From Thermoanaerobaculia bacterium (lineage in GTDB: Bacteria; Acidobacteriota; Thermoanaerobaculia; Multivoradales; JAHEKO01), in NCBI GenBank assembly GCA_947259195.1, contig CAMYLC010000058.1, forward strand, positions 1 to 64,000: a stretch of DNA of 64,000 nucleotides, given 5' to 3'. Below, in pieces: positions 1 to 8,351 of this stretch. Within the stretch, counting starts at the first letter, position 1, and the number at the start of each line of letters is the position of its first letter. The position numbers were made by a program, and so were the translations under genes. Below the pieces are notes generated by a model. The model had not been told where the DNA came from. It ran no database searches and was given only the letters and a program-made list of their open reading frames with translations.

Positions 1-1
1 G

Positions 2-298
2 GTACTGGGCTCGAACGCCATTCCCTTCGGCCTCTTTCCGGTCATGAAGACTCAGATCCCACCGCCCGTTCACCTGGCTCCTGGAGACCTCTTCGCGGTC
101 CTTTCGGATGGCTTCTTCGAAGCCAAGAACCCCGCCGGCGAAGAGCTCGGTACCGAGGCAGTCGTCGATGTCATACGCCACCACCGACAGGGCTCGGCAG
201 CGGAGATCCTGCAGCAGATCCGGTTGGCGACAGAGCATTTCAGCGACGGTATCCCCCAGGACGACGATCAGACGGTCGTGATCCTCAAGCGGTCATAG
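2..298 (+). CDS. PP2C/SpoIIE-family serine phosphatase, C-terminal fragment
   Basis: The reading frame is open from the window edge, so only the last ~98 residues are present. They show a glycine-rich stretch (PFGLFPV), then LAPGDLFAVLSDGFFEAKN and a terminal DDDQTVVILK block. These match the last strands of SpoIIE/RsbU-type PP2C phosphatases, where SDG and the final DD(Q/R)T aspartates bind the catalytic metals. Such enzymes dephosphorylate anti-anti-sigma factors in partner-switching pathways. Any sensor domains lie upstream of the window. A start at the internal ATG (position 44) would discard conserved sequence, so I treat it as a truncated gene. It converges on the amidase gene across a gap holding a repeat copy. 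Confidence 0.8.
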   Translation, partial: VLGSNAIPFGLFPVMKTQIPPPVHLAPGDLFAVLSDGFFEAKNPAGEELGTEAVVDVIRHHRQGSAAEILQQIRLATEHFSDGIPQDDDQTVVILKRS

Positions 299-318
299 CA
301 CCCCCAAACCACCCCGAG

Positions 319-370
319 AGTTGAGGCGCTCGGCGACTTCGCCGACCGGTCTTTGAGGGCTTGGGTCCTG
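319..370 (+). repeat. Intergenic hairpin repeat, copy R1
   Basis: A ~50-base unit lies between two convergent genes. It has a left box (GTTGAGGCG, 320-328), a perfect inverted repeat (TCGGCGA 330-336 with TCGCCGA 339-345) and a right box (TTTGAGGGCTTGGGTCCTG, 352-370). The same boxes recur near 3.65, 3.9, 8.3, 21.3 and 56.1-56.4 kb, always outside genes. The unit resembles REP-like palindromic elements in size and location, but I do not recognise the family. Confidence 0.6.
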
Positions 371-448
371 GCGCCTCGGCAGATGACGATCTTGTGAGGT
401 CCATCCAGGGGGCAGGATTCTAAGGGGGGTCCCGAGTTGGCTCTCGGG

Positions 449-1255
449 TCAGATTCGGCGGTGGTCGGCCACTGGCATGGCCTCTCGGGCGTGGTGGACC
501 CGGCGAAGATCGATCTCCGCCAGGGCGAGACCGGGACCGTCGGCCGCCATCGCCACCGCATGACCCCAGGGATCGAGGATCATGGCGTGCCCATAGCTCT
601 CCCTCAGGCCTGCGTCGTCGTGCTTGCCATACTGCGCCGGCGCTAGCACCCAGCACTGATTCTCGATCGCTCGCGCACTGAGGAGCGGCTGCCAGTGGTC
701 CTTTCCAGTCGTCAGGGTAAACGCCGAGGGGACGGTCACGATCTCGGCTCCCTCGTCCCGCAACTGCTGGTAGAGGCCCGGAAAGCGCAGGTCGTAGCAG
801 ATACTCAGTCCCACCATTCCGAGGTCTGTATCGACGACGACGGACTGCTCTCCTGCCTTCACCGTCGCCGACTCCTTGAAGCGAACCTCACGCGAGACAT
901 CGACATCGAAGAGATGGATCTTGCGATACACCGCCAGGCGCTCGCCCGAAGGTGAAAACAGCACAGAGGTGTTGTAGCAGCGCTCTGGGTCGTCCGACTT
1001 TTCGTTGAAGGAACCCAGTAGCAGGAAAATCTCGAGCTCGCTTGCCAGGGAGGAGAATCGGGTACAGGTCTCTCCGTCGAGACTTTCCGCTCGCCTTACT
1101 TTCTCACTATGCGGTCCGAGGAAATTGGTGTTCTCCGGTGTCGCCACCAGCCGCGCGCGGTATCCGGCTGCGCGACGCACCAACTCCTCGGCCTGTTGCC
1201 AGTTCGCATCGGCGTCGGAAGTACTATTGAGTTGGACAACCGCTGACAGGAGCAT
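449..1255 (-). CDS. Carbon-nitrogen hydrolase (nitrilase/omega-amidase family)
   Basis: This is a nitrilase-superfamily amidase that hydrolyses a C-N bond in a small amide. The Glu-Lys-Cys triad is visible: E41 in PENTNF, K112 in YRKIHLFD and C153 in SICYDLRFP. The YDLRFP signature and ~268-residue length fit the Nit1/omega-amidase group (deaminated glutathione or alpha-ketoglutaramate amidases), a metabolite-repair role. I chose the ATG at 1255 because the protein then begins MLLSAVVQLNS, as family members do. In-frame ATGs at 1267-1270 and 1300 are possible but add non-conserved residues. No signal peptide is seen, so it is probably cytosolic. Substrate is inferred from family resemblance only. 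Confidence 0.88.
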   Translation of the reverse strand: MLLSAVVQLNSTSDADANWQQAEELVRRAAGYRARLVATPENTNFLGPHSEKVRRAESLDGETCTRFSSLASELEIFLLLGSFNEKSDDPERCYNTSVLFSPSGERLAVYRKIHLFDVDVSREVRFKESATVKAGEQSVVVDTDLGMVGLSICYDLRFPGLYQQLRDEGAEIVTVPSAFTLTTGKDHWQPLLSARAIENQCWVLAPAQYGKHDDAGLRESYGHAMILDPWGHAVAMAADGPGLALAEIDLRRVHHAREAMPVADHRRI

Positions 1256-1372
1256 CCATAGATTATCCATCATTCGACTTGCTTCGTTCGCGGCTGCCAT
1301 GCCGATTGACGGCCCCAGCCAAGTCTTCGATACACTCCTGGCAACCGGTCACTGTTGTTTCGGATCCGATTC

Positions 1373-1576
1373 ATGAGTCAGAAGACCATTGCCGAACGCG
1401 CCGCCTGGACGATCGGCATCGTCCTGCTCTTGACTTGGACCGGCTACTGGATTCACGGCAAGGTCGGTAGCCGCTCGAGCCTCGCGGCCTCCTTTTTTGC
1501 TTGGCAGCCTGAGAACCTCAATCTAGAAATTGACGACCAACGAGGTACTGAAAATCGTATCCAGCTCGTCCTTTAG
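1373..1576 (+). CDS. Small membrane-anchored ORF, possible sortase N-terminal remnant
   Basis: A 67-codon ORF has one strong hydrophobic helix (AAWTIGIVLLLTWTGYWIHG), then a charged stretch and a stop inside the 3' end of the convergent DUF481 gene (54-base overlap). The pattern of helix, then GYW-HGKVGSRSSLAA-F, is reminiscent of the N-terminal anchor of class D-type sortases. The catalytic His/Cys/Arg part is absent. It could be a degraded gene, a genuine small membrane protein or a chance ORF. No convincing ribosome binding site precedes the ATG. Confidence 0.28.
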   Translation: MSQKTIAERAAWTIGIVLLLTWTGYWIHGKVGSRSSLAASFFAWQPENLNLEIDDQRGTENRIQLVL

Positions 1577-2431
1577 GATAGGCACTTCTCCGACTTCGAC
1601 CTTGAGCCCTGTAACCGGATCGAGCACGAAGAGAGTCACATCCTCCAGGCCGGGAACACTATTGTAGAGCCATTGCAGGCTCACCCTGAGGGCCAGACGG
1701 TCGGTAATCGCGACCGATATCGAGTTGACCATGTCCGAATAGTAGTCGGAGGTGTCGTTCAGACTGTTGGTGTAGTTCCAGGTGTTGCGATAGGTCGTCA
1801 CCTTGCCCCACTGGTTCAGATATTCCCAGCCGAACCGAAAGCCGATGAAGGTGTCATCCTTGAACGGATCCCGGACTTCGTCCTCGCGGTCGGTGTAACT
1901 GAGACCATAGGTCGTGGAGAACTTGAGATCTTCCCGGGTCCACCAGAGATTTCCGACACCGGCAAAGCCAACATACCGATTCAGAATCCCGGCATTCTTG
2001 TTGCGCTCCCAGCTGACTCCCGCGTTCCAGAAGAAGCGCTCGGTGATGCTGCGATCGTAACGATTCTCGATGAAATACCGCTCGACGTCGAGCTTCTTGC
2101 CCGGATAGACGACATCGAAGCCATCCTCGGTCTCAGGAATGACGACGGCAAACGGATCGTCGGCGGTGCTCGAGCGGACTGCCTCGATTCGCAGGGAATA
2201 GCGCGAGTTGATCCACAGACGCTGCAGGTAGTTATTGAAACCAAGGGTTTCGGTGCTGGAGTTACCATCAGTGATGACCAGTCCAAGGTCGGTAGAGTTG
2301 CTCCAACCCAACTCCTCTTCGGCCTCTTCCTCCTGGGCCCAGGAAGGCGTCGAGACCAGACAGCACCCAAGCACAAGGCAGATGAGCAGATATGGCGTCA
2401 GATGGTCGGGATTCCGGCGTAGTGTCATCAT
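1523..2431 (-). CDS. DUF481 family outer-membrane beta-barrel protein
   Basis: The 302-residue protein starts with a signal peptide (LLICLVLGCCLVSTPSWAQ, cleavage likely after AQ) and an acidic EEEAEEE linker. It continues as alternating aromatic/polar strands such as LGWSNSTDLGLVITDGNSSTETLGF and ends in a phenylalanine (LVVNF), the usual outer-membrane barrel terminus. The N-terminal part matches DUF481, a YdiY-like family described as salt-induced outer-membrane proteins of unknown function. It probably forms a small barrel in the outer membrane. The start is the first of two adjacent ATGs (2431/2428). No strong Shine-Dalgarno is visible. It is divergent from the serine hydrolase. Confidence 0.8.
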   Translation of the reverse strand: MMTLRRNPDHLTPYLLICLVLGCCLVSTPSWAQEEEAEEELGWSNSTDLGLVITDGNSSTETLGFNNYLQRLWINSRYSLRIEAVRSSTADDPFAVVIPETEDGFDVVYPGKKLDVERYFIENRYDRSITERFFWNAGVSWERNKNAGILNRYVGFAGVGNLWWTREDLKFSTTYGLSYTDREDEVRDPFKDDTFIGFRFGWEYLNQWGKVTTYRNTWNYTNSLNDTSDYYSDMVNSISVAITDRLALRVSLQWLYNSVPGLEDVTLFVLDPVTGLKVEVGEVPILKDELDTIFSTSLVVNF

Positions 2432-2535
2432 AGTTGCGCGAATCTATCAGGAGATTGCCCCAGCTGAAAAGTCGTGTACAGCAAGCGACCGATGGCGGAT
2501 CGATGGACTCTGAAAGAGCCTGGCCGCACCGAAAC

Positions 2536-3618
2536 ATGAAACAAACTCGAGAGGCTATCCAAGCAGGAATATCCGAAGGGCTCCACCTGGGCGGCCAGGT
2601 CTACGTCTCCAAGGACGGTAGGCCCATTCTCGACGAGGCCTTGGGCCAGGTGCGCACCAACGAGCGGATGACGAGCCAACATCTCATGCTCTGGATGTCC
2701 TCCTGCAAGCCGGTGGCCGCAGTCGCTATCGCCCAACTCCGGCAGCGTGGCTGCCTGAGCCTGGATGATCGAGTCGCCGATCACATCCCGGAGTTCGGAG
2801 CTCGCGGCAAGGAGAGCATCACGATCCGGCATCTGTTGACTCATACAGGCGGCATTCGGATGCTCGACGTAGGGTGGCCCAGAGCCTCCTGGGAAGAGAT
2901 CATCGCCAAGATTTGTCGCGGCCGCTTGGAGCCCCGATGGGTGCCGGGGAAGACGGCCGGCTACCACCTGACGGCAAGTTGGTTCATCCTGGGAGAGCTC
3001 ATCCGACGGGCAGATGGTAGACCCTTCGACCGCTATGTCCGGCAAGAGATCTTCGAGCCACTGGGCATGTTCGACTCCTGGATCGGAATGTCTCCCGCAA
3101 CCTTCGACCAGTATGCGGAACGCCTGGCGCCCCTCTACGACACCCAACCAGACGACCCGGTGCAGCTCGATTGGAGCTCGAAGGAGCGGGTGACCCGCTG
3201 CTCACCCGGCGGCACCGGTTGGGGGCCCGCCAGGCAGCTGGGACGCTTCTACGAGATGCTGTTGAAGGGTGGCACCTGGAGGGGTGTCCAGATTCTCTTG
3301 CCGCAGACAGTGGATGCCTTGACGGCCCGACATCGAGTGGGACTCTTCGACAAGACTTTCCGCCAGACCATCGACTGGGGGCTGGGGTTGGTGCTCAACG
3401 GGGCCAACGAGGATGCGAAGTTGAGCTACGGACATTGGCCCAGAGCCTCGGCCCGAGCCTACGGTCACGGCGGGTATCGCTCTTCGACAGCCTTCGCCGA
3501 CCCCGAGCGGCAGGTCGCAATCGCCATCCTCCTCAACGGCACCCCCGACGAAGCCTCTCACCTCCGCCGCATTAGAGCCATAACGACAGGGATCTACGAC
3601 GACCTCGGCTACGCCTAG
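2536..3618 (+). CDS. Serine hydrolase, beta-lactamase/class C-like (EstB-type)
   Basis: This is a penicillin-binding-protein-fold hydrolase of ~360 residues. The SxxK pair is S55-S-C-K58 in MSSCKPVAA. A tyrosine motif GYHLTASW holds Y143, although the usual Asn of YxN is Leu here. A YGHGGY segment near the C-terminus takes the place of the KTG strand. RHLLTHTGGI, typical of the EstB/AmpH-like group, is present. Such proteins act as esterases or peptidases more often than true beta-lactamases. There is no signal peptide, so it looks cytosolic. The ATG at 2536 begins directly at the fold; an in-frame ATG at 2503 is the alternative. The altered YxN motif makes substrate prediction unsafe. Confidence 0.82.
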   Translation: MKQTREAIQAGISEGLHLGGQVYVSKDGRPILDEALGQVRTNERMTSQHLMLWMSSCKPVAAVAIAQLRQRGCLSLDDRVADHIPEFGARGKESITIRHLLTHTGGIRMLDVGWPRASWEEIIAKICRGRLEPRWVPGKTAGYHLTASWFILGELIRRADGRPFDRYVRQEIFEPLGMFDSWIGMSPATFDQYAERLAPLYDTQPDDPVQLDWSSKERVTRCSPGGTGWGPARQLGRFYEMLLKGGTWRGVQILLPQTVDALTARHRVGLFDKTFRQTIDWGLGLVLNGANEDAKLSYGHWPRASARAYGHGGYRSSTAFADPERQVAIAILLNGTPDEASHLRRIRAITTGIYDDLGYA

Positions 3619-3653
3619 GCCGTTATTCGACCGGAGGCCCGTCCGCTCAGCCT

Positions 3654-3947
3654 GGGGTTGAGGCGTCCGGTCGTACCTTCCTGCCGATCCTTGGGGCAAT
3701 GGGAGGTAGGGCCGCGTTCGAGGTCTCTCCAACGGTTGAGGGTTCGGCGTGGGGACCTCCAGGGGGTTGGTTGCTGTGGATGGGAGGATAGCCCCCTGGG
3801 GGCCCCGCGTCGGACCCCTCGACTACGACCAGATGTCAGCGCCTGCGGACCACCCGAGGGACCTTCCCAAGATCGCGGTCACCTGCCCAGGACCCAGGAC
3901 CCAAGCCCCAGGGCGGGTGTCAAGGAGGGGCCGGCCGCCTCAACCCC
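3654..3947. repeat. Inverted pair of the intergenic hairpin repeat (R2 and R3) filling a 336-base gap
   Basis: The gap 3619-3954 separates two convergent genes and I see no coding sequence in it. Its left end holds a forward copy (box A at 3654-3670, box-B-like GATCCTTGGGGC from 3686). Its right end holds a reverse copy (box B complement 3895-3909, box A complement 3931-3947). The two box A sequences match at 16 of 17 positions as inverted repeats, so the pair could also be read as terminal repeats of a ~294-base MITE-like element. A further GGTTGAGGGTTCGG occurs at 3734. Confidence 0.55.
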
Positions 3948-3954
3948 AGCACCG

Positions 3955-4821
3955 CTAGGCCTTCAAACAGCGGTCACGGAAGCGGGAGAGGCGGCGAAGA
4001 TACCGCCTACCGCCATAGAGATGCAGGTCATTGTGTCCGCCGCGGCGCACGAGATAGAAGTCCTTCGGCTCAGCGGCCGATTCGTAGAGTCTCTTGCCCA
4101 ACTCCAACGGGACCGTTTCGTCGGCATCCCCATGGATGAACAGCTTGGGGATCCTGAGCTCAGACACTTTGTCGACACTTCGAAATTGGCGGCGGGCCGC
4201 CAGGTGAATCGGTAGCGTCGGGAAAACCGCCCGCGCCGCGTCACGGATGTGGGTGAAGGTAGCCTGCGCGACGATCCCGGCCACCCTCCGATCCAGCGCA
4301 CAGTCGATCGCCACCGCACCGCCCAACGAGTGACCGAAGAGCAGGATCTCCGCGACTCGACAGCCGAGGTCTCGCGTCAGGTGATCGTGTGCTGCGCGCA
4401 CATCCAGATACAGACCATCCTCCGTGGGCTGGCCAGTGCTTCGCCCATAGCCCCGGTAGTCGAAGGCCAACAGGTTGACCTCCAGACTCCACAGCTTCCT
4501 GAGAACACCGATGCGATGCGCGATGCTCCCAGTGCTGCCATGACAGTAGAGAAAGGTGCCTCGGGCCTGAGGATGAGGTACCCACCATCCGTGCAGTCGC
4601 ATGCCGTCTTCAGTTGAGAACCAGATGTTCTCGGCCGGCAGGCCGAATGCCTCCGGATTCCAAATACCGTTCGGATAGCGATCCGGGACAAAGGTCTTGG
4701 AATGCTGCAAGCGATCGAGCCAGAGCCGGGCTGCTGCCATACCGGCGCCCAACGCCAGGGCCGGCAGAACCAGGCTCACCATCTTCCCCGGTCGCTCGCC
4801 TCGATCTCTCTCTGTGGTCAT
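3955..4821 (-). CDS. Membrane-anchored alpha/beta hydrolase (BEM46/YfhR-like)
   Basis: The 288-residue alpha/beta hydrolase has an N-terminal hydrophobic segment (residues ~14-34, MVSLVLPALALGAGMAAARL) that probably anchors it in the inner membrane. The catalytic residues are in place: nucleophile S165 in GHSLGG, acid D234 in GDADETVP and H263 in GGHNDL. The oxyanion region is CHGSTGS. This is the S33-like BEM46/YfhR architecture, whose members are mostly uncharacterised serine hydrolases. A GAGAGGAG ribosome site precedes the ATG at 4821 by about 9 bases. The substrate is unknown. Confidence 0.85.
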   Translation of the reverse strand: MTTERDRGERPGKMVSLVLPALALGAGMAAARLWLDRLQHSKTFVPDRYPNGIWNPEAFGLPAENIWFSTEDGMRLHGWWVPHPQARGTFLYCHGSTGSIAHRIGVLRKLWSLEVNLLAFDYRGYGRSTGQPTEDGLYLDVRAAHDHLTRDLGCRVAEILLFGHSLGGAVAIDCALDRRVAGIVAQATFTHIRDAARAVFPTLPIHLAARRQFRSVDKVSELRIPKLFIHGDADETVPLELGKRLYESAAEPKDFYLVRRGGHNDLHLYGGRRYLRRLSRFRDRCLKA

Positions 4822-4955
4822 AGAATTCGACTCCTCTCAAACCAACCTACGCACCTGCCGTTTCTATTCCGTCCTCGTCTCAGCGAGCGCACCAAGGACT
4901 TCTCGAACCATAAATACCAACCGATGATTCCGCAGACGAGACCCTCGCACTCGAC

Positions 4956-4973
4956 TTCGATAAGATCATCGAA
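4956..4973. promoter_or_regulatory. Palindrome just before a start codon, possible operator or leader hairpin
   Basis: TTCGAT at 4956-4961 and ATCGAA at 4968-4973 form a 6-bp inverted repeat around AAGATC, ending two bases before the ATG of the downstream exported-protein gene. No Shine-Dalgarno is visible there, so the element covers the place where a ribosome would bind. It could be a repressor site, a leader hairpin or chance. Confidence 0.25.
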
Positions 4974-4975
4974 TC

Positions 4976-5500
4976 ATGATGCTGCTCAATCGCACTGTCC
5001 AAACCCTGTCGCGTCGCAGCCTGCACACCATCGCCCTGCTCGCCGCCTTCACATTCATCAGCTTGATGCTCGGTGGGCCCGCCATCGCCCAGGAGACCCC
5101 TCCGATTACCGTCGAGGCCGTTACGGTCGAGCCTGCCTCACCTGGACCAGACACTCTGTGCAAGCTGACGGTCAAGCTCGCGAATGGCGGAGACCGCACG
5201 GCTTCGCAGCTGGATTTCAAGGTCAAGATCAACGGTCAGGAGCTACCCGTCTACACCAATCAGCTCTTCATGTTTCCGGTACCAGCGGGCGAGACGGTTG
5301 ATATCCCGCTGTACAACTTCTGGAGCACGGAAACTTCGAGACCCGCACCAGTAGATGGCAAGCTCGATATCGAGGTGACCCTGGCGGCTGCTCAGTGGAC
5401 GGAGATCAAGGTCGAGGCGGACGTCGAGGTCTGGCGACCTCTCGGTCCAGTTGAGGGCCTACCGATTGCCAGGAACCTGGCCCTCTCGATGAGCAAGTAG
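4976..5500 (+). CDS. Exported protein with CARDB-like domain
   Basis: The 174-residue product has a long N-terminal signal peptide (hydrophobic core LLAAFTFISLMLGGPAIAQ, cleavage likely after AQ). A single beta-rich domain of ~110 residues follows. The segments VEAVTVEPASPGPDTLCKLTVKLANGGDRTA and VPAGETVDIPLYN resemble CARDB/invasin-like immunoglobulin folds, which commonly form adhesive or scaffold domains. No enzymatic motif is visible. It sits alone between a minus-strand hydrolase and a convergent lipoprotein gene, so context says little. Fold and periplasmic or surface location are likely; the role is not known. Confidence 0.7.
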   Translation: MMLLNRTVQTLSRRSLHTIALLAAFTFISLMLGGPAIAQETPPITVEAVTVEPASPGPDTLCKLTVKLANGGDRTASQLDFKVKINGQELPVYTNQLFMFPVPAGETVDIPLYNFWSTETSRPAPVDGKLDIEVTLAAAQWTEIKVEADVEVWRPLGPVEGLPIARNLALSMSK

Positions 5501-5519
5501 CCAGGGCAGATCGGCACTT

Positions 5520-6410
5520 CTAATCGGCCCAGGCGAGGACCTCGAGAGCCATTGACCGCTGCGTCGCGGCATTGTCATCTACCAGCTTGAAGTTGGGCTG
5601 GAGTCGCAGCTCGCATTCCTCCAACAGCTCCGTGTCCGCCGGCGAGAGAGAGATCTCGACCTCGTGGAAGCCGGGCCCGGAAACGCAAATCTCCTCCAGC
5701 CCACAGGTGCTGGTGATTCGAACTTCCGGTGTCGAAGCCTCTTCATCGAGAACTACCCGAGAATTCACTTCTTCGCTGCTCGGAATGCGGATCAGCATCC
5801 AGATGCTGCCGCTTTCGGGGCACTCGCTAACTCGAATCGTCCCCTCAGCGTCGCTGAGCCACCTGCGAGCCACGATTTGCGCATCCACGCCACTCTCTAG
5901 ATGCAGCCAGTCCGGTGAGAAGAAGAACATCGGTGTGTTCTCCAACTCGGCTCCGACCTCTACCTCCGCCACGCGATATTCGTTTCTGCCGGCTTCTCGG
6001 CCATCGACTCGGAGGGGCCACCTGTGGCCCGCAGAATCATAGAGGCCCAAGGTCAGTCCGTAGGTCCCCGGCTCCAACGGTGGAGCGAGCGCGGATTGAT
6101 AGAGGCGGATCCCGTACTGCTGCCTCTGCCCAGGCTGCCAATCGAACTCCAGAGTGTGATCGAAGGTTCTCAGGACCTCACCCTGCTCATCAACGAGGTG
6201 CGCGAAGACGAGGGGCTGACCTTCCAGACCCTCCAACGGAAGCTCCATCGCCCAGCTCAATTCGAGATCGACGACACCGGGAAAAGGCAGCTGCAATTCG
6301 TCGGGTTCGACCTGCAGGCCGGCCACCGGAGGATCGGACGGCCCGCATGCAACCAGGCCGAGGATGGGCGCCAGGCAGAGAAACATGCCCTTTAGTGTCT
6401 TCACATTCAT
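5520..6410 (-). CDS. Uncharacterised lipoprotein
   Basis: This 296-residue protein has a lipoprotein signal peptide with lipobox LVAC (C22) followed by GPSDPP, so it should be acylated and membrane bound. The mature part is rich in acidic beta segments, for example DLELSWAMELPLEGLEGQPLVFAHLVDEQGEVLRTFDH. This recalls Ig-like or galactose-binding-type domains seen in acidobacterial sugar-related lipoproteins. I do not recognise a named family and see no catalytic motif. It is convergent with the CARDB-like gene (20-base gap) and divergent from the SLC13 transporter, sharing a ~120-base promoter region. Its function is unknown. Confidence 0.72.
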   Translation of the reverse strand: MNVKTLKGMFLCLAPILGLVACGPSDPPVAGLQVEPDELQLPFPGVVDLELSWAMELPLEGLEGQPLVFAHLVDEQGEVLRTFDHTLEFDWQPGQRQQYGIRLYQSALAPPLEPGTYGLTLGLYDSAGHRWPLRVDGREAGRNEYRVAEVEVGAELENTPMFFFSPDWLHLESGVDAQIVARRWLSDAEGTIRVSECPESGSIWMLIRIPSSEEVNSRVVLDEEASTPEVRITSTCGLEEICVSGPGFHEVEISLSPADTELLEECELRLQPNFKLVDDNAATQRSMALEVLAWAD

Positions 6411-6530
6411 AGTAGGAGTCCTTCCTGAGTGCCCATTCTATGAGCCCCCCGACCTCGCTATCAAACATCACCGCCGAGAATCGACCACGTTGCTAAACTC
6501 GGGACGCAAGAAAGAGCGTGCCACGGAGCC

Positions 6531-8321
6531 ATGACCTTCAATCTGGAAATCGTCCTGCTGCTGGGGATCATCCTGTTGACCATCCTCGCGTTCGTGCGGG
6601 AGTGGATGAGTATGGACGTGATTGCCTTGACCTGCCTCGGGCTCCTGTTGCTCTTCAATCTGGTTACCCCCGAGGAAGCAATTTCCGGCTTCTCCAACCC
6701 CGCCGTCATCATCGTCATGATGATGTTCATCCTGAGCGCGGGACTGGTGCACAGCGGTCTGGTAACGAAACTGGGTTACAGGATCGCCGAGCGCACCGGC
6801 ACATCGGCAACCGGCGCATCGGTTCTATTGCTCCTCCTGGTTGGTTTCATCTCCGCTTTCATCAACAATACCGCCGCAGTCGGAGTGTTCATGCCGGTGG
6901 CGATCCACCTGGCGCGACACTATCGATTCAGCCCGTCGAAGATCCTCCTGCCACTTTCCTACATGGCCATTGTCGGGGGTACCTGCACCCTCCTGGGAAC
7001 GTCCACAAACCTGCTGGTGAGCTCGCTGTCGGCCGAGCGGGGCCAGGGGGAATTCCGCATCTTCGAATTTTTCGCCCTCGGCATCATCTTCTTGCTGGTT
7101 GGGACCGTCTACAACATCCTCGGCCCGATGCGACTCCTGCCCCCGAGAGTCGAGCTGTCGAACCTGACAGGCCAGTACGATCTCAGCGCCTATCTAACCG
7201 AACTCAGGGTTCCACCAGGTTCGAGGATCGAAGGCAGCACCGTCGTGCGAGAGCAGATCAGCGAGCGCTACCAGATCAATGTCATCGAGATCATCCGCGG
7301 GCAAGAGAAGATCTCGACCAACCTGCGCCAAACTCCCCTGAGGGCCGACGACATTCTACTGGTCCGCGGACCCATGGAGAACATCCTGACGCTGAAGGAG
7401 GCCTTCAGCCTACTGTTGCTCACCGACATCAAGCTCAGCGACACCGACCTGAGCGATGAGCACACCATTCTCGCCGAGGTGCAGCTGCATCCCTCCTCAC
7501 AGTTGATCGGCTCGAGTCTGAAGGAGATCGACTTCCGTCGACGTTTTGGCTGTTTCGTTCTGGCACTGCGACGCACGAGCGAGCTCATTCGGGACAAGCT
7601 GGCTCGTATCCCGTTGGTGCCGTGGGACACCCTGCTCATCTTCGGCCCCCGCTCCAGAGTCGAGGCGCTCTATGAAATGGACGACTTCGTGCCCCTCGGT
7701 GAGAGGGACCTGAAGATCCAGCTGGCGTCACGATGGTGGATCGACATCCTGACGATTGTCGGAGCGATACTCCTCGCCGCCACCGGTTTGATGCCGATTC
7801 TCAAGGCCGCCATCCTGGGAGCCGTCGTTCTGCTGATCACCCGACGCATCACCGTTCAGCAGGCGTATCGCGCCATCGATTGGACAGTGATCTTTCTCCT
7901 CGCGGCGATCCTGCCTTTGGGAATCGCCATGGAAAACACCGGCTTGGCGGCCTTGATCGGACACGGTCTGGGTTGGGTCGGCGAGACCTACGGGGCGATG
8001 GTCATGTTGTCGGTGCTCTACCTGGCAACGTCGCTGCTGACCTCGGTCTTCTCGAACAACGCCACCGCTGTGCTCATGGTGCCGATTGCCTTCAGCGCTG
8101 CTGCGACCCTGCAGGTGGATGTGAAGCCGTTTCTCATGGCCGTCGCCTATGCCGCCTCGGCCAGCTTCATGACCCCGATGGGGTACCAGACCAACGCCAT
8201 GGTCTTCAGCCCAGGGAACTATCGATTCAACGACTATCTCAGGGCTGGTGTCCCATTGACCCTGATCCTCTGGGTGCTGGCCTCGGTCCTGATTCCGATC
8301 TTGTGGCCCTTCCACCCTTGA
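6531..8321 (+). CDS. SLC13-family permease with two TrkA-C (RCK_C) domains
   Basis: The 596-residue inner-membrane transporter has an N-terminal bundle (~1-200) and a C-terminal bundle (~400-596), separated by two soluble domains. The first soluble repeat begins near YDLSAYLTELRVPPGSRIEG and the second near HTILAEVQLHPSSQLIGSSL; both are RCK_C/TrkA-C folds that bind regulatory ligands. FINNTAAVGVFMP and FSNNATAVLMVPIA are the paired SNT-like substrate-binding motifs of the DASS/ArsB-like superfamily. Members move anions such as sulfate or dicarboxylates, coupled to sodium. The substrate cannot be fixed from sequence. The ATG at 6531 starts exactly at the first helix. Confidence 0.87.
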   Translation: MTFNLEIVLLLGIILLTILAFVREWMSMDVIALTCLGLLLLFNLVTPEEAISGFSNPAVIIVMMMFILSAGLVHSGLVTKLGYRIAERTGTSATGASVLLLLLVGFISAFINNTAAVGVFMPVAIHLARHYRFSPSKILLPLSYMAIVGGTCTLLGTSTNLLVSSLSAERGQGEFRIFEFFALGIIFLLVGTVYNILGPMRLLPPRVELSNLTGQYDLSAYLTELRVPPGSRIEGSTVVREQISERYQINVIEIIRGQEKISTNLRQTPLRADDILLVRGPMENILTLKEAFSLLLLTDIKLSDTDLSDEHTILAEVQLHPSSQLIGSSLKEIDFRRRFGCFVLALRRTSELIRDKLARIPLVPWDTLLIFGPRSRVEALYEMDDFVPLGERDLKIQLASRWWIDILTIVGAILLAATGLMPILKAAILGAVVLLITRRITVQQAYRAIDWTVIFLLAAILPLGIAMENTGLAALIGHGLGWVGETYGAMVMLSVLYLATSLLTSVFSNNATAVLMVPIAFSAAATLQVDVKPFLMAVAYAASASFMTPMGYQTNAMVFSPGNYRFNDYLRAGVPLTLILWVLASVLIPILWPFHP

Positions 8322-8340
8322 GGGTTGAGGCGTCCGGTCG
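8321..8340 (+). repeat. Intergenic hairpin repeat, truncated copy R4
   Basis: AGGGTTGAGGCGTCCGGTCG at 8321-8340 repeats the left box of the dispersed element; 18 bases (8323-8340) are identical to 3656-3673. It sits in the 30-base gap between the convergent SLC13 and udk genes and overlaps the last base of the SLC13 stop codon. The right box is missing. Confidence 0.6.
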
Positions 8341-8351
8341 CCCCAACTTTG

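Noticed and set aside
1673..2422. Long plus-strand ORF opposite the DUF481 gene
   Set aside because: Antisense shadow in GC-rich DNA; no family features, and the opposite strand has a signal peptide and barrel pattern.
3654..3947. A complete MITE with defined target duplication
   Set aside because: The inverted ends are explained by two copies of the repeat in opposite orientation; no target-site duplication could be identified by eye.
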